DNA from: Nautilus pompilius
Taxonomy: Eukaryota > Mollusca > Cephalopoda > Nautilida > Nautilidae
DNA: 64,000 nt
Direction: 5' to 3'
Assembly (NCBI GenBank): GCA_018389105.1
Contig: JACATO010001021.1
Coordinates: forward strand, 124,001 to 188,000
Shown: positions 1 to 12,700 of the stretch, one piece after another
Layout: every line of letters begins with the position of its first letter
Position numbering within the stretch: position 1 is the first letter of the stretch
Position numbers and translations under genes: made by a program
Notes under the pieces: model-generated
Seen by the model: the letters and a program-made list of their open reading frames with translations, nothing else
What the model was told of the DNA's origin: nothing
Database searches by the model: none

Positions 1-335
1 GTTAAATCTCTCTTCACATTTACTGACGATAAGCCTAAGTATTGTCTTAATCCAGTGCAGTTGTCTAAGGATGCTACAGAGAGACTTCTGCTAATTTTGT
101 CTGTTTTTTAAACTCATATTAATTTCAGATTCACCAAAAGACTGTAGCTTTCACTAATGCTTCCGAAAGGCCATTGGAAAGTTATGCTTATATCCCAGAA
201 AATTGGCGTTACTATAGAAACTGACATTTTTACTCTCTTTGTGCTGAACGCTGATCTACATAATCCAGTGATTTATACAATGCTTAAAAAGAGTTCTCTG
301 CTTACTGCATACCCAATTATTATTACTTACTGTAC

Positions 336-473
336 CTGTCATGTTTCCATGACCAATTTCAGATGTTTTCAGCTTGTATGTGTCCTGAAGACGATACAGT
401 GCTTTTGCAGCTCCTATGAAATCCTCAAAATCTGGCATTTCCTTTGTATAGACTTTTAATTTCATAACCATAT
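336..473 (-). CDS. P4HA: P4HA paralogue exon 3
   Basis: Acceptor tttttag. The translation runs MVMKLKVYTKEMPDFEDF, IGAAKALYRLQDTYKL, then GHGNMTG. The donor at 330-335 (gtacag) keeps the family phase 1; an alternative gtaagt donor five bases further would end in phase 0. The phase-conserving exon is 24 bp shorter than its counterpart. Confidence 0.75.
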
Positions 474-3400
474 CTAAAAACAAATAAGTAAAATGAAACA
501 AGAAAGGGAAAAACTACTGGAGAATGGTTATGTGCGCTCTTTTAAACTATCAGTGCAGTAGGGATAGTACACTGGCTTGCATGTCAAGGAGGTTCAGACT
601 TCACATTGTAGGGCAACAGCTACAGACAGACAGATACCCCGCACAGAGAGGTCACAAGGAGAAACTAGTGATAACGGAGAAGAACGATAACACCAGTGGC
701 AACTTTATTAAAAAACAAACACAAAACATACAAAACAAAAAAAAAACCCAATGCAATATTTGTCTGACTCCCTTATCTTAACTTTAATATCGTCCACAAT
801 TAACAAGCAGATCATATTTATTGAATGTGAATGTCCATATAATTAAGAAAGAAAATAACCAGTTTAAGTCTGCTGAACTGAAACACAAATATGAAAGCAG
901 ACTTACCTTCCATCATATTTATTTTAAGCAGGTGGAAAGTCTTATTCCAGCCAAAGGTAAATTTTTTAATCAAGAGAAATGCATTTACTGGATTCCCAAG
1001 GTAGACACCTGGATTTCTGAGAGTAATTTTGCTGTGTCTTTCATAATTGTTTGCAACACTGGAAAAAAAAGCAACAAACAAAACAAATTCCTATAGATTG
1101 AATTCCTATTTAAAAATTAGTGTATGGTTAAAGTTAAGCAGAGTACAGGGTGAGCAAGTGATTGATTTTTTTAAATATCCAGAACCAGGTAGTGTGAATG
1201 TGTGCATATTGGAAGTCAGCTTTGGAAAAAAGACATGGTTTTTGCAGATTTGTGTAGTAAAGAACCAAAAGATGATGATGCAGTTAATGTCAGGCAGCAA
1301 AGTTTGTGAAGAACTAGAGCATCATCAGAATATATCAGCTGGCATCATGTAATAAGGAAATGCCAACTTCTAGCAGACCAGGGCCAGTCAACTTAGAAAT
1401 ATCAACAGAGACATCAGCTGCAACAAATCACTAAGATTGCTGGCACAGTAATCTGCTGGAAGATAGGCATCACAATGGAATAAATCCATTAAATACAATA
1501 AACCAGGTATCATCTCATTGAAACAGAGAATGTGGAATGCTTAGCACCCCGTCAACTTTGGACACATGAGACTGATTAATAAAAGAATGGAATCAAGAAA
1601 CTGTCTCTGTAGCTCCAGACATGTGTTTTGAGGAACGCATAAACAAAGTAGTGACATCTGCCCTTCATCCCCACTGCTTGAAGCAGAAAGCGAAAGTAGC
1701 CAAAAAGTAGTACCTGTTAAGAAAATAGTACTACTTATATCAATAATATTTGTATTCCTTTTTTGCCTCAATAACTCTGGAACAGAGAATAGAATTTGGA
1801 CACAAATTTGCAATATTAAGATTTTGAGTGTTTTACACATTTCTCCAAAATATTAAATTTGTGACATTACCAAAAACAAAAATTTTAAATAAATGAACAG
1901 TCCTTTCTCTAAATATTTCAATAAAATGCAGTATAATTTTTTTTTTAAAATTTCTCATGGAAATAACTTGTTTAGTTTTGAAATACATTCCAGGAAACCA
2001 AAACAGTTTTCAACAGATTTCAAATGTAAAAATTAATCATAATACAGGTTTGGTTTGACAGTCAATGATGGACCCGTCTGCTAGGAGTCTATTGTAGCAC
2101 CATAACCCTACCTGACCCGCCACAGTTGTTATAAACTGTTAGTCAGGATGACAAACGCTGTCACTGACATCAAAGGCTAATCTCCAACCATCAAATTGTT
2201 GATGGCTGAGGAGGATGGAAGTGATGAAAAAACTGTATTGTGGGACTGTTTTTGTGAACATTGCCGATTATGGTTCAGAGTGTTTCACTGGAGTTCTTAG
2301 TTCCAAGAGGCACATTTATGAATGCAGTACCTTCTATAACACACTGTAGAGAGGATGTTAATTCTGCTGCTATCATGGAATCACCAATTTTCTACCTGTT
2401 ATTCGGATAATTCAAGTAAATGGATCTGTGCACCTCCCAGCCATACAGGGAAAACTCATCTTTGAGAGGCCAGTGATTATGGTAAAACAAGGGCATGATT
2501 TCATGTGAGAACTCATACGATGTCCGGTGGACACCTGACTTTGCAAAAATAAAAAAGTTAGTCTGCCTATTGAGAAAGACCTGTTCTGAGTCACTTCAAA
2601 CAACCACGGATATGATTAATGGAAACCTTATGCTACATAGCTGATGGTATCACTGCTCAGAACCAAACAGAGGTGTAATACTTATAGGTGAGAAAGTGCC
2701 CACATTTGATTACCTTACCTCTATGCTCAACACTACAAAGGTGATAAATTATTCTTTTACCATTGTAAAAAAGTAGATCATAGAATTCTCCTTTGTTCTT
2801 CCTACAGTATAAGCCTAGTGTCTGAGGATTAGCATCATTTTAGTTGAAGGAATCAGTAGAAAAGACAAGGTGTTTTCTACCACCATTGAAAATGTTTTAT
2901 GTTAAAAGTATATAAAACCCTACACCCATTTTGAGGAAAGTATAAGGTATTTAAATGCTATGTGATACTACATTTACACATACAAAATAAGCTTTAAAGA
3001 AAAGACTGGAATCCTTTTTCCTAATGCAATATAAATAAATATTAGAAGTTATTTGACAGGAAAACTGGTTAATAACATATGGTCTGTACACAAAACAGAA
3101 GTTTTATTCAATTTTTATGGTTGAAAAGTTATTGTGTCTACATTGTACTTTGGTAGAAGAAGATGGCATCAGCAACATGTTGCTCAAAATATCCCATGCA
3201 TCCAAGTTGATAAACAAATGCTCATCACAGCATTGCTGCTCAGAAGTTCCAAGTGCTGACGGAGAGACCACATTTCTTTTAAATTCACTGATAGATTTTG
3301 TTATTTAATGGCAAGTGCACTGCTTGAGTCGAATTTTCATATTATTGGGAACGTGTTTCGCCACTGTTACTGACGCAAAACCTGTCGATTTATGGGAAGT

Positions 3401-4316
3401 TGGTTTTGATTTTTACTTATCGCTGTCAGTGGATATTTCTATGAGCTCACTTTTAGCAGTTCAATGACAGCTTGACAGATGCCGTGCATCGAGGAAATTT
3501 TTTTCATCTGTATTAGTTTGTAAGTTTTCAGTGAATATGTCACATTTTAGCAATTCGCAAAAAATTTTAAGAAAAGATGAAAATTCTTTAAGACGAGTGA
3601 GGTATATATTGAAAATATCTCTGAGGCACTGAGTTCAAACAAACTGGATCTTCAAATTAACAAAAAAGTAAAAGGAATTATGCACTTTGGATAAATAGTA
3701 AAGGAGAAAATTATGACAGAGTGTTTTTTTTACATATTCAGTAAGCTTTCATGGTTACCAGGGCAACCATACAAACAAAATGATGTGAATGCATGCATTT
3801 TGGGTTAAATTTCAAATGTATCATTTAAATATTTTTGCTACATTTGTTTGAAATGCCAGATTTTAGTGTCCCCTCAGAAGACCCCTTAAGAATTAAAAAA
3901 AAAACAACAAATGTCAAATAGCCAATCAGTTTTTGTATTACATAAGTGCTGCTATGGAGACACATCGGTAAGATATTATGGGCACTGCAATATCATTTCT
4001 ATTTTTATAATTAAAAAAAATTTTTTTAAAATTAAATGAGCAATTCATTTATTTTAAAAACTACTATACATGCATGTTAGTGGCTTGACTTAATTGTCTT
4101 AAATAATATCTATGCATACACCACAGTTAATTACCTTTTCAGAATGGCTAGCTTTTCCTCTTCTTTTTGAATATGTTTTCTTAATTCTCTCGCTATATTT
4201 CTTTCAGCATATAGTGTACGCTTTAAATGTACAATTGCAGTATAGAGTTCGCAGTGGCAAAGTTGAGTAAGAAGAGCTAAGAGCACACTTACTAAGTAAT
4301 AGGATTGTATCCTCAT
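336..4316 (-). CDS. P4HA: Second collagen prolyl 4-hydroxylase alpha gene, 5' part (runs off left edge)
   Basis: Three exons on the same strand as the complete P4HA gene and about 5.2 kb downstream of its stop. Exon 1 is 4135-4316, exon 2 is 907-1058, exon 3 ends near 336 and starts at 473. Exons 1 and 2 have exactly the lengths (182 and 152 bp) and phases of the complete gene. Exon 3 carries DFIGAAKALYRLQDTYKL. The N-terminal regions are clearly related but far from identical, so the duplication is old. The catalytic exons must lie left of the window, so activity cannot be judged. No frameshift or stop is seen in what is present. Confidence 0.85.
474..4134 (-). other. Introns 1 and 2 of the P4HA paralogue
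   Basis: About 430 bp and 3.1 kb of AT-rich intron flank exon 2. I see no convincing additional exon, RNA gene or intact mobile element. Confidence 0.6.
907..1058 (-). CDS. P4HA: P4HA paralogue exon 2
   Basis: AG plus T makes Ser, then VANNYERHSKITLRNPGVYL and GNPVNAFLLIKKFTFGWNK. The donor G|gtaagt is in phase 1. The length (152 bp) and GNPVNAFLL block match exon 2 of the complete gene. Confidence 0.85.
4135..4316 (-). CDS. P4HA: P4HA paralogue exon 1
   Basis: The ATG at 4316 (MRIQSYY) is preferred over an upstream in-frame Met because it aligns with MRIGFYC of the other copy and starts directly at a signal peptide. The exon continues ELYTAIVHLKRTLYAERN and ends GAAAAG|gtaatt-like in phase 2. 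It shares ELxTAxxHLxxxLxAE and EEKLxxL with the other gene. Confidence 0.82.
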
Positions 4317-4480
4317 ATTGTCAAGATAGGAGCAATCTGTAAGGCAGTCAGTAAGTATGAAAAAGCTGTGATAGACATTTATTTGCATAGTTAATGAATA
4401 ATTTACAAATCATTTGATATGTAATCTACTTGTATCAGCTTGCAATTTATGGGCAAAAGTTTCAGCTTCTCAAATAAATA

Positions 4481-4672
4481 TTCTCTCTCTCTCTCTCTCT
4501 CTCTCTCCATCTCTCTCTTTCCATGCATCCATCCATCTCTCTCTCTCTCTCCATCTCTCTCTTTCCATCCATCCATCCATCTCTCTCTCTCTCTCTTTCC
4601 ATGCATCCATCCATCTCTCTCTCTCTCTCTCCATCTCTCTCTTTCCATCCATCCATCTCTCTCTCCATGTTC
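4481..4672 (+). repeat. (TC)n with CATC/CATG interruptions
   Basis: TC runs alternate with CCATCTCTCTCTTTCCATGC and CCATCCATCCATC blocks, forming a loose tandem of about 50-60 bp. Confidence 0.9.
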
Positions 4673-4911
4673 TAGAAAGTACAAATGGAAATGGAAAAAA
4701 GAAATGCAGTGTGCATAAACAGTAAATAATGATTTAAAATGTAGATCAACTGTTTTCTTTTACATATTTTAATTCCTGAAATTAATATAATAATTTGAAG
4801 CTTGAATAAGTGAGCAATTATTGTATTTTGGCTTCTGGATTTTCATATTTTAAATTTAGAGGTATATTCACCACGGAAACATGAATGAAAGCAAAACATC
4901 CTACCCATATA

Positions 4912-4913
<2 letters not shown>

Positions 4914-4954
<41 letters not shown>
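4914..4954 (+). repeat. (TG)n microsatellite
   Basis: About 20 uninterrupted TG dinucleotides. Confidence 0.95.
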
Positions 4955-4955
<1 letters not shown>

Positions 4956-7355
4956 TTTGACTGTATAATTATATTATATAAAGAAAAACAATTCTATCTA
5001 CCATTTTATTCTCATTTAGGGGTTTCATTCTCAGATCTATCATTCATGCTGTCTTTATCGTAGGTTTGCTTTACAGAAATAAAAACAAGAAAAATTGATC
5101 TAACATTGATAGCTCTGCAGTAGAGTATAATGGAAACATCATCCATCTGAGGATGATGTTTGCCCATTGGCATTCCAATAATATAATTGTTTCTTCTTCT
5201 TATTTTCCTTTTTTAACACAGTTTTAAAAAATGTGTGCATGTCATCTTGTGATGATGGCTTAAGGCACTCATATTTCTCCATCCCTTTGTGTTGAAACTT
5301 AAATGAAGAGATTTTCTTTGCCAGCAGCATCATTTTGCTTTAAGGGAGAACAACACTGATGTGGTGCACAAAGCTGCCAATAAAAAAAGAAAAACAAATT
5401 TCTTTGATGTTCAAAACCAATATCCTTGAGATACTATTGCAGAGCCATAAGATTGATATTCTTCTCTAAATCTGAGAGTCTCACTGGCATTCCACGAAGC
5501 TTGACAGCTGTACACTACAAGAGAACAGAGAATATTATTTAATCTTTGTTATTCTATAAGATGCATAAATGGTCGACAGTACATCATACCAATACTATTT
5601 ACAATTAGTAGATAATAAGTTATTTGAATTACAACAGATCTGAAGATGCATCTTTTGTCCACATGTATAACAGTTCTGTTTGTATCCAAATGAAATAACT
5701 TTCTTTAAATCCTCATAAAGTTTTCTTTTGTACAGCTGCTTAGCTGCGAGTTCTGCTGATTTAACACCTGCACTGGTTCCACAAGCATCCCACTGTTTCC
5801 AGGTTATAGGTGCAGTGCAGACAAAAAAGAGGAGCAGTCAGTCACTATCCAATTGAGCTGACAAACAACAACATGAAATGAAAACAATTAGTAGTAAAAA
5901 TGAGAATTTATCAGAACGCTTCTGGGTGATCCAGCGATGATGGTCAGTGTTTATCATCATCATCACCACTGTGTGCCGTCGCCAATCTAAGGGTTGACGA
6001 TCTAGGATTATCTCCACGATCCACCAGGGGGTTTGCACATGCCCGCATGTGTGGTGGAGTCCCATAATTATTCTACATTGGATACTGGTGAAAGAGGAAT
6101 CAGCTCCCTTCTTCATAAACACCTACTGAAGGTTCTTACAAGTATCCCTGACCTTTATATGTGGGAGGAAGTCCACACTGCCAGCTGGTGAAGAATTCAT
6201 TTTCAGTTCTTGAGATGCCCTTCTAGGTCCACCTTTACTGGCAGCTGGTGCTACTGTGAAAGCATAGATAACCTACTCAGCAGAGTGCTGATGAGTTTCC
6301 GCGGCATGCGAAACTATCTCATCCTTTACTTCCTTTATTCATTATTCTTCATAAGCATCATCTTATTTATGTAGAAGAGCGAGTTCCAGTCAGTCAGCAA
6401 TGCATCTTTCTCAAAGAAGACTCCAACCTGGCAGTGCAGCGAGTGAGGCTAACACTATTGCCAGGGATAATAATTACATCAGCACATGATTTTCCATGGG
6501 GAGAGGCTGCTGTTGTAATAATCTGGTTCCCTTTAATGTCTGGAATATATGATGCAATACTGAAAAGTGCAATGTTTGTCTTCATTGCAGGTTTCCACTC
6601 AAATTATGACGACACTGATATGTTACGTCACGTGGAACAATATGGTGAACTATAATATTCATTTTGGATCAAGAAACAAATTGATGGCAGACTAGTAGTC
6701 TAACCAGAAGGGCACCAGCCCCCCCCTTTGGTTTAGTTAATTATCCTCTAATTAATCTGGGTCACATCTTTGTTGAAATCAATGGGGAACAAGATACAGT
6801 GGATACCAGCCAGAGTTCTTTTTTCCCCCTGTTACATAGTAAAATATCCTGTAAAACAATACAGTTTGTTATGGCTTCCTGTTTCATATTCTCCTCCTAA
6901 TGATTGGTTTAGCAGCAGAGCAAGAGCCATTCATGCTGCTGGCTGATTTGAAAACAGAATAGGTTTATCCACAGCAGCATTAATTTCATTTCTTCTTGGC
7001 CCTTAACCAGATGTCGCTCTTCCTTTTTCTTAGATACTTCAGTTTTCTCTTCTCCACTTTTAGTGAATGTTCGGTGATGGTTTTCACTTGCCAAGGGAAA
7101 AGGAGTTGTTACTGCATCACTGGTCAGAGACCACAACTAAAGTAATTTATTCAGCAGCTATTTACCTTTACTTGAAAAAAATATATCACATTTCAACCAT
7201 GCATGCGGACTCGCTATGGCTGTTGTTAGGGAGATGTTCCGATGTCCTAAAAACAAGAGATTGGTGTACCTAAGAAAGATTTTTACTGCAACACAAAACT
7301 GAAGAGAAAAGACATTTTTTAAATATAAATCACAAAGTTAGCAGTTATTATTTAC

Positions 7356-7356
7356 A

Positions 7357-7387
<31 letters not shown>
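7356..7387 (+). repeat. (ATT)n microsatellite
   Basis: About ten ATT triplets. Confidence 0.9.
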
Positions 7388-7389
<2 letters not shown>

Positions 7390-7668
7390 TTTTTGCTTTT
7401 AAATAAGTTTCATATAAATTTATTCTGCATAATTTTTTTTACATATTTTGTTGCTGCTGACTGATCTGACAACTTGGCTTAAATTCATACATTAATAATG
7501 ACAGTTATTGCTGACAACACTTTTTTTTTTTTTTTACATAAAATATGCAGATATTGGTTTTAAATGTGCGCTTACACATTTTTTCTTTTATGTCTACCTT
7601 TGGAAATCAATTTTACAGCAAGTTCAAAAATCATAATTTGTTCAACATGAATTTTAATACATAAGAAT

Positions 7669-7712
7669 ACTCTCTCTGTACTGACGGCATCTCTCTCTCT
7701 CTCTCTCTCTCG
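7669..7712 (-). repeat. Short (GA)n copy with CRE-like spacer
   Basis: The reverse complement reads (GA)n, then GATGCCGTCAGTACAGAGAG, the same spacer as the 26.8-kb array with one change in the palindrome. Confidence 0.7.
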
Positions 7713-9537
7713 AGCTGTTTTAATTTATAAATCAGACAGACCATTTTCAAGATTCACCAACCTTTCTAATGGTTTTTTTTGCTTTTAGAAACCAGAAAAA
7801 TGAAGTTTTCACATTTTGCAAGAGATGCTTAATAATGAATTAAGAAAACCTGATCAACCAGCCATCAAGATGAATTCTCTCACAAAAAGAATACAAACAG
7901 AAAATATGAGTTGGAACAGACTTAACTACATACCCTAACCCTTTAATGAAATCCTCCCTCCTTTTTTAATCTTTCACTCACTATAAAAGGAACTGGGAAG
8001 TTGATTTTAGTCAACAAGTCAGAGAAGTACTTATTCCCTCTTCAGTTTATTATTCTCTTTGTATACTTTCTTCCTGATTACAGACTGTTTTTTTAAGAAA
8101 AAATTCTATGGATAAATTAACTCCGATTAGTTATTCGTATCATAGAATTGGTCTCCATTTTGGTGCTTAAGGAATTTTGTGTACATGTGGTGTAAACTCA
8201 GAAGGAAGCTTGACTTCCTATTGTCTTTTTTGTTTCATTTTTGCATTATATAAACTCTGGGTAATTTTCTTAACACCAACTTTGTTTGTCCAACCCTCTC
8301 AAAATGAAAATTTGGATAATTTCCATATTGACCTTGAGAGCACGATATTGACCATAATTCTGCTTTACAGTAAAATCTGTGTAGTTTGCATGTATTATCT
8401 CCCCTTCTGACCTTGTTGATGTGTGGTGCTGCTGATGCCAGAGAATTTCTTTAGAGTAACTGCAATGAATGAACTGAATGCTGCAGCAAAAATCTGTGCA
8501 CTAGGTGCATCATCCATTGGCACTGCTTTATCATATGATGACAGCCCAGTATTGCAGTAAATGCCATCTATATTACTTGTATCATTAGAAAATGAATTTA
8601 AAATAGAACATCTTTGCAAATAAAGTTTTATTTCTTTTTGAAATAAATTAATAGCAAATGTAATTTTACTGAAACAAAAATGGTCAAGTATGATAAATGT
8701 ATGTAAATAAATAAATTAATTAAAATCCATTTAAATAATTATCTGACTAAATTAAAAAATAATGAATGTTTCCTTCCAAAATAAGATGAAAATTTTACAT
8801 ATTTAAACTGTTTATATTAAGTAATTTAACAAATTACATTCTTAGATATTTAAATCAAAGAAATAAATTTAAAAAAAAAGTTTTAATAAATGAATATAAA
8901 TATCTATCTTATTATTAATATCATATTTTTAAAAAACAGATAATACATTCAATGTGATTTTGATAGTTTGTAATTTGTGTTTCTATAGTGTATATTTGGC
9001 TTTTACTTAGTTTGGAGATATCTCAACTTTGACATTTGCTCTAAAAGTATGCAATGATAGTGACTTTGATATGTATCTGTTATCAGAAATCAAGACAGTA
9101 AATCTGTGGAATATTCTGGTGTTTTATTGTGCTGAACGCTATTAATACCAGGGTTCATACATAATGTTGGTGTTGAGCTTTCTTAATTCAATATTACAGA
9201 AAGCAGATGGAGATTTCATTTGAATCACCAACCTTAGAAAATATTAAATTAGTAAATGAAACATTTAATTTGAAAGAAACAACACTTTTTATAAGTTACA
9301 GGCATACCTCCTAAAGCGCTGTTTCCTTTAATGCTCTTCATCCTGGAGAAAAATTACTACCTGTTATTCCAACCTCCTATAGTGCTCCGTTTACCAAGAA
9401 TGCATCCTGAGCACTATAAGAGGTATTTAATTAATTATTGTTTTTTTCATTGCACTCAACACAAGTCAACAAATTGAATTTTGCAGCCAGCAGTAATCGC
9501 AACAGTTATAATGGCTGCTCTCATGAATTTGCAGCAT

Positions 9538-9705
9538 TTATTCCAGTCTATTCAGAGAACAAGGCCTGAGAAATTCTTGTCCCCATTCATGAATCCAAAG
9601 AGTCGTCACCCACTTTGCTCCTAGCAGGACTGGACAAGCTGCATGACGGGTAGCATAATTCTCTTTACCACTTCTGAGTAAGTTATGCCAGAAGAGTGCC
9701 ATCCC
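9538..9705 (-). CDS. P4HA: P4HA exon 13 (last; catalytic His and Lys)
   Basis: Begins GMALFWHNLLRSGKENY, then ATRHAACPVLLGAKW with the third iron ligand His and the 2-oxoglutarate Lys, then WIHEWGQEFLRPC and the stop. It ends NRLE, close to the family ending LSELE. The exon carries no ER-retention signal, as expected since PDI holds the complex in the ER. Confidence 0.93.
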   Translation of the reverse strand, partial: GMALFWHNLLRSGKENYATRHAACPVLLGAKWVTTLWIHEWGQEFLRPCSLNRLE

Positions 9706-12700
9706 CTGAAAATTAAATTGAAAAGAAGGAAACTCTGTGTTGGTAAATGCAGTGAGCGAAAACTTTTGTGATACTGGATTTGAGAAGAGATTGAAACCTA
9801 AATGTGATTTTTTTCTAAATCTATAAAAGATATACCAGTGCATCCTATGCTATACCAAATGAAGGTCTGTACAGTATGTATACAGTGCTTCATATCTAAA
9901 GAAAGGTAGGTTCATTATGCATCATCAGTTTAATTTGAGAGAATTCACCTTTTCTTCAAGATAAGACATTTTTTTTGTATAAGCTTCTGTGTTTTAAAAA
10001 AAACTTTTAATGCATCTGCCAAAGGTAAAACATTCCGTGAATTTACAACTCGCTGGCTGAAAAATAAGAATTTCTAACAGCTGACCGAACCTGCTGTTTG
10101 AAAAGTTGTAGCCAGTGACCCACATTAAGTGTAACTGTATTGGGCTGAAGCAGAGAACTCAGACATGTGGACTTGTTCTTTACCCCACAAATTCTGTAGA
10201 TTTCTCTCTATTTTTACCATAAAGAGACAACAGTCCAAAATAGGCAATCTGAATCATTAAAGAGATGCTTGTAACTTGCGTATAATTGAATTTATCATAA
10301 CAACTAAAAATACATCTTGTTACTTTGTCCCCCCCCCTCTACCTCTCATCTTTTATAGGTATATTAAGGGCTCCATGACTGTGGTCCTCTGCAAGCAGGA
10401 CAGGTAAAACTTTAAAAGTGACACCTGATTTGTTAATTAGCATCACGCAAAGACAAGAATAATAATCACAAATGACTGCCTTTTCCAAATCTCTCTTTTC
10501 CTCTAGGATCTTTTGATGATGCATTTGTTAATTAAACAAATTCATTCTAGAAAAAAAAAAATAAAGAGAACATTTAAAAAAAAAGAATTGATGCACTGGA
10601 TAAAGGTTTATAAAGGTTTCTAGAAAAGAAAGAGAAAGTATCTACTGATCACACCTTTTTAGGAAACACTTTAACTCCTAGACCTGGAAAAACAGTAGCG
10701 CCACCTGCCTCAACATCATTCATCTGAAAATTTTCAGAAAGTGTGAATAAACTTTTATGTAAAAAAAAAAAAAAAGAAGAAATTCACAAGGGCATTTGAT
10801 TCAATAGTAATTGCTTTAATATTAACAAAATCACTGGTATAATTTAATACATCTTTCAATGAAAAAAAACAAATGTAAATAATATAAATTCTACTAAATT
10901 CAAAGCAGGTATTGAAATGAAGAGGTGATTTTGGAAAGTGCAGCATTGACCAGCCAATGTGGCCCACCCATTAAGTTCCAATATACTACACAAAGCCTTC
11001 AAAATAAATGCATGATAGATGACCAACAACGAAACTTCTTTCACTATTCATATTATGAAACTATTTGTAAAACTAATCCTAAATACATGAAAGATGGAAA
11101 TTTGAAAAATGAACAGGTGTTATTTGCAACTATGAAAAATTTTCATCCACCAGAATATTCTAGAATTTTCCATTTTATTTTACATGATTCATAATCCTTC
11201 TGTTGTGTTCTGAAAACAGTCAGAATTTTCCTTTCAGTCCAGAAAAATTCTAAGAATTAATTTATTACTTTTCCATGCATAAGCATCAGCAGATTCAGTC
11301 AGTTTGGAAGTAATTTTTCAACAAATAATATTAACTTTGAATTATGAAACCATGGGTGGAAATTATGAGTAACTGCGATTGACGTCAGGTTGCTACACAT
11401 GTCAAAATGGGCCTGAAAAACTTTGGTCTTCTAGTAAGAACTGTCAGCAGAATTATTAGAATGATTAAGAAAACAACACATTTCTCCAAAGGAGAGAAAA
11501 AAGAAAAAAATGTAACCAAAGGAAGAACTGGCTTTAGCAAGGCTTCAAAAGAAGGATGAATTTGCCTCAAGTGGCACATCAGCTAGAGAATTGAGAAAAA
11601 ATATTGCTGAGGAGATATCAGATACATCTGTTAGAAGATATTTGGTAAACAATGAGCATAAATCACAGATATAAACTAAAAACCATGACACAGAGACAAA
11701 AGAGACTTCGATTTTACAAGAAATACCAAAATTAGCAAGTAGAAGATTGGGGGGAAATATTTGTAGACAAAAGTTTACTTAATCTTTCTTATTTTGGTAA
11801 ATTTGGTGCCTTTAAAGTTAGAAGAAAATCAGGTGAAAGATTTAAATCAAAGTATATTTTACCAATCCAGAAAGTGTCTACATCTGGGTCTATTTCTCCA
11901 CTAATGGTAAAGGAAATTTGATAATCATACCAAAAAGAAATTCGAATCTTTTTAAAACTGATTTTTATAAAATCTAAGAAACTCCATCCAGATGGTAATT
12001 TTTGATTTTTACAAGATCATTTCATAGGGAAGGATGTTTGAGGACTGGATTGGGAATTCTGTTGAGTTATATCCAATTGAGAACATATGGGCAGTGGTAG
12101 GGCAGTATATTCAAAAAATCATTTACGGAATTGAGAAAAATTGGCAAATTCCATTAAGGTGGCATGGGGGGAGTGGAATATTTCAACACACATTAGCTGA
12201 AACAATGCCAGGTAGAATGAAAGCAGTACTTGAAAACAAAGGTCACTGATCAAAACATTGACAAAAAGCAAGACATTTTAGTTTTAACATGTTAATAAAT
12301 ACTCGATGTTAAAAATAATGCATAAAACAATGAAAATCAGAGAGTGGGCCAAAATTACTGGCCGTGGCTGTGAAGCCTTTCAAGTTAAATGTCAGTGTAA
12401 CTGGTAAATTCTATAGAGAAAGATGGAAAAGATGCTGCATTGATTTTTGTGCAGCTGAGCACCTTGCTGATGGTTAATGCAGGCAAAGACCTATTGATAA
12501 TTATGGAAATGTTCCAACAATGCAATACTAACTTCCAAAACTAAACACATGCATCATCTAATTTTCTATATGGTGGGAAACATTTTCGATTATCAGTAGA
12601 TATAATTTGTTTTTTTACCCCCCCCTGATTTACCACAGTGCTCTGCTGTATAACCCATAATTAATTACTTCATGCTTCCTTGTAACAACTGAGTTGAAAA

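Larger units (their letters stand above)
4317..9537. other. Intergenic region between the two P4HA genes
   Basis: Holds microsatellites near 4.48-4.67, 4.91-4.95, 7.36 and 7.69 kb and several open minus-strand stretches. The most protein-like are at 5640-5810 (contains CYTCGQK), 5460-5530 (MPVRLSDLEKN, ending in a stop after a splice-like acceptor), 6394-6570 and 8420-8600. They share a strand and could be decayed exons of one unknown gene or pseudogene, but I could not join them with convincing splice sites or recognise a family. The stretch at about 5940-6100 has the look of a dispersed repeat. Confidence 0.35.
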
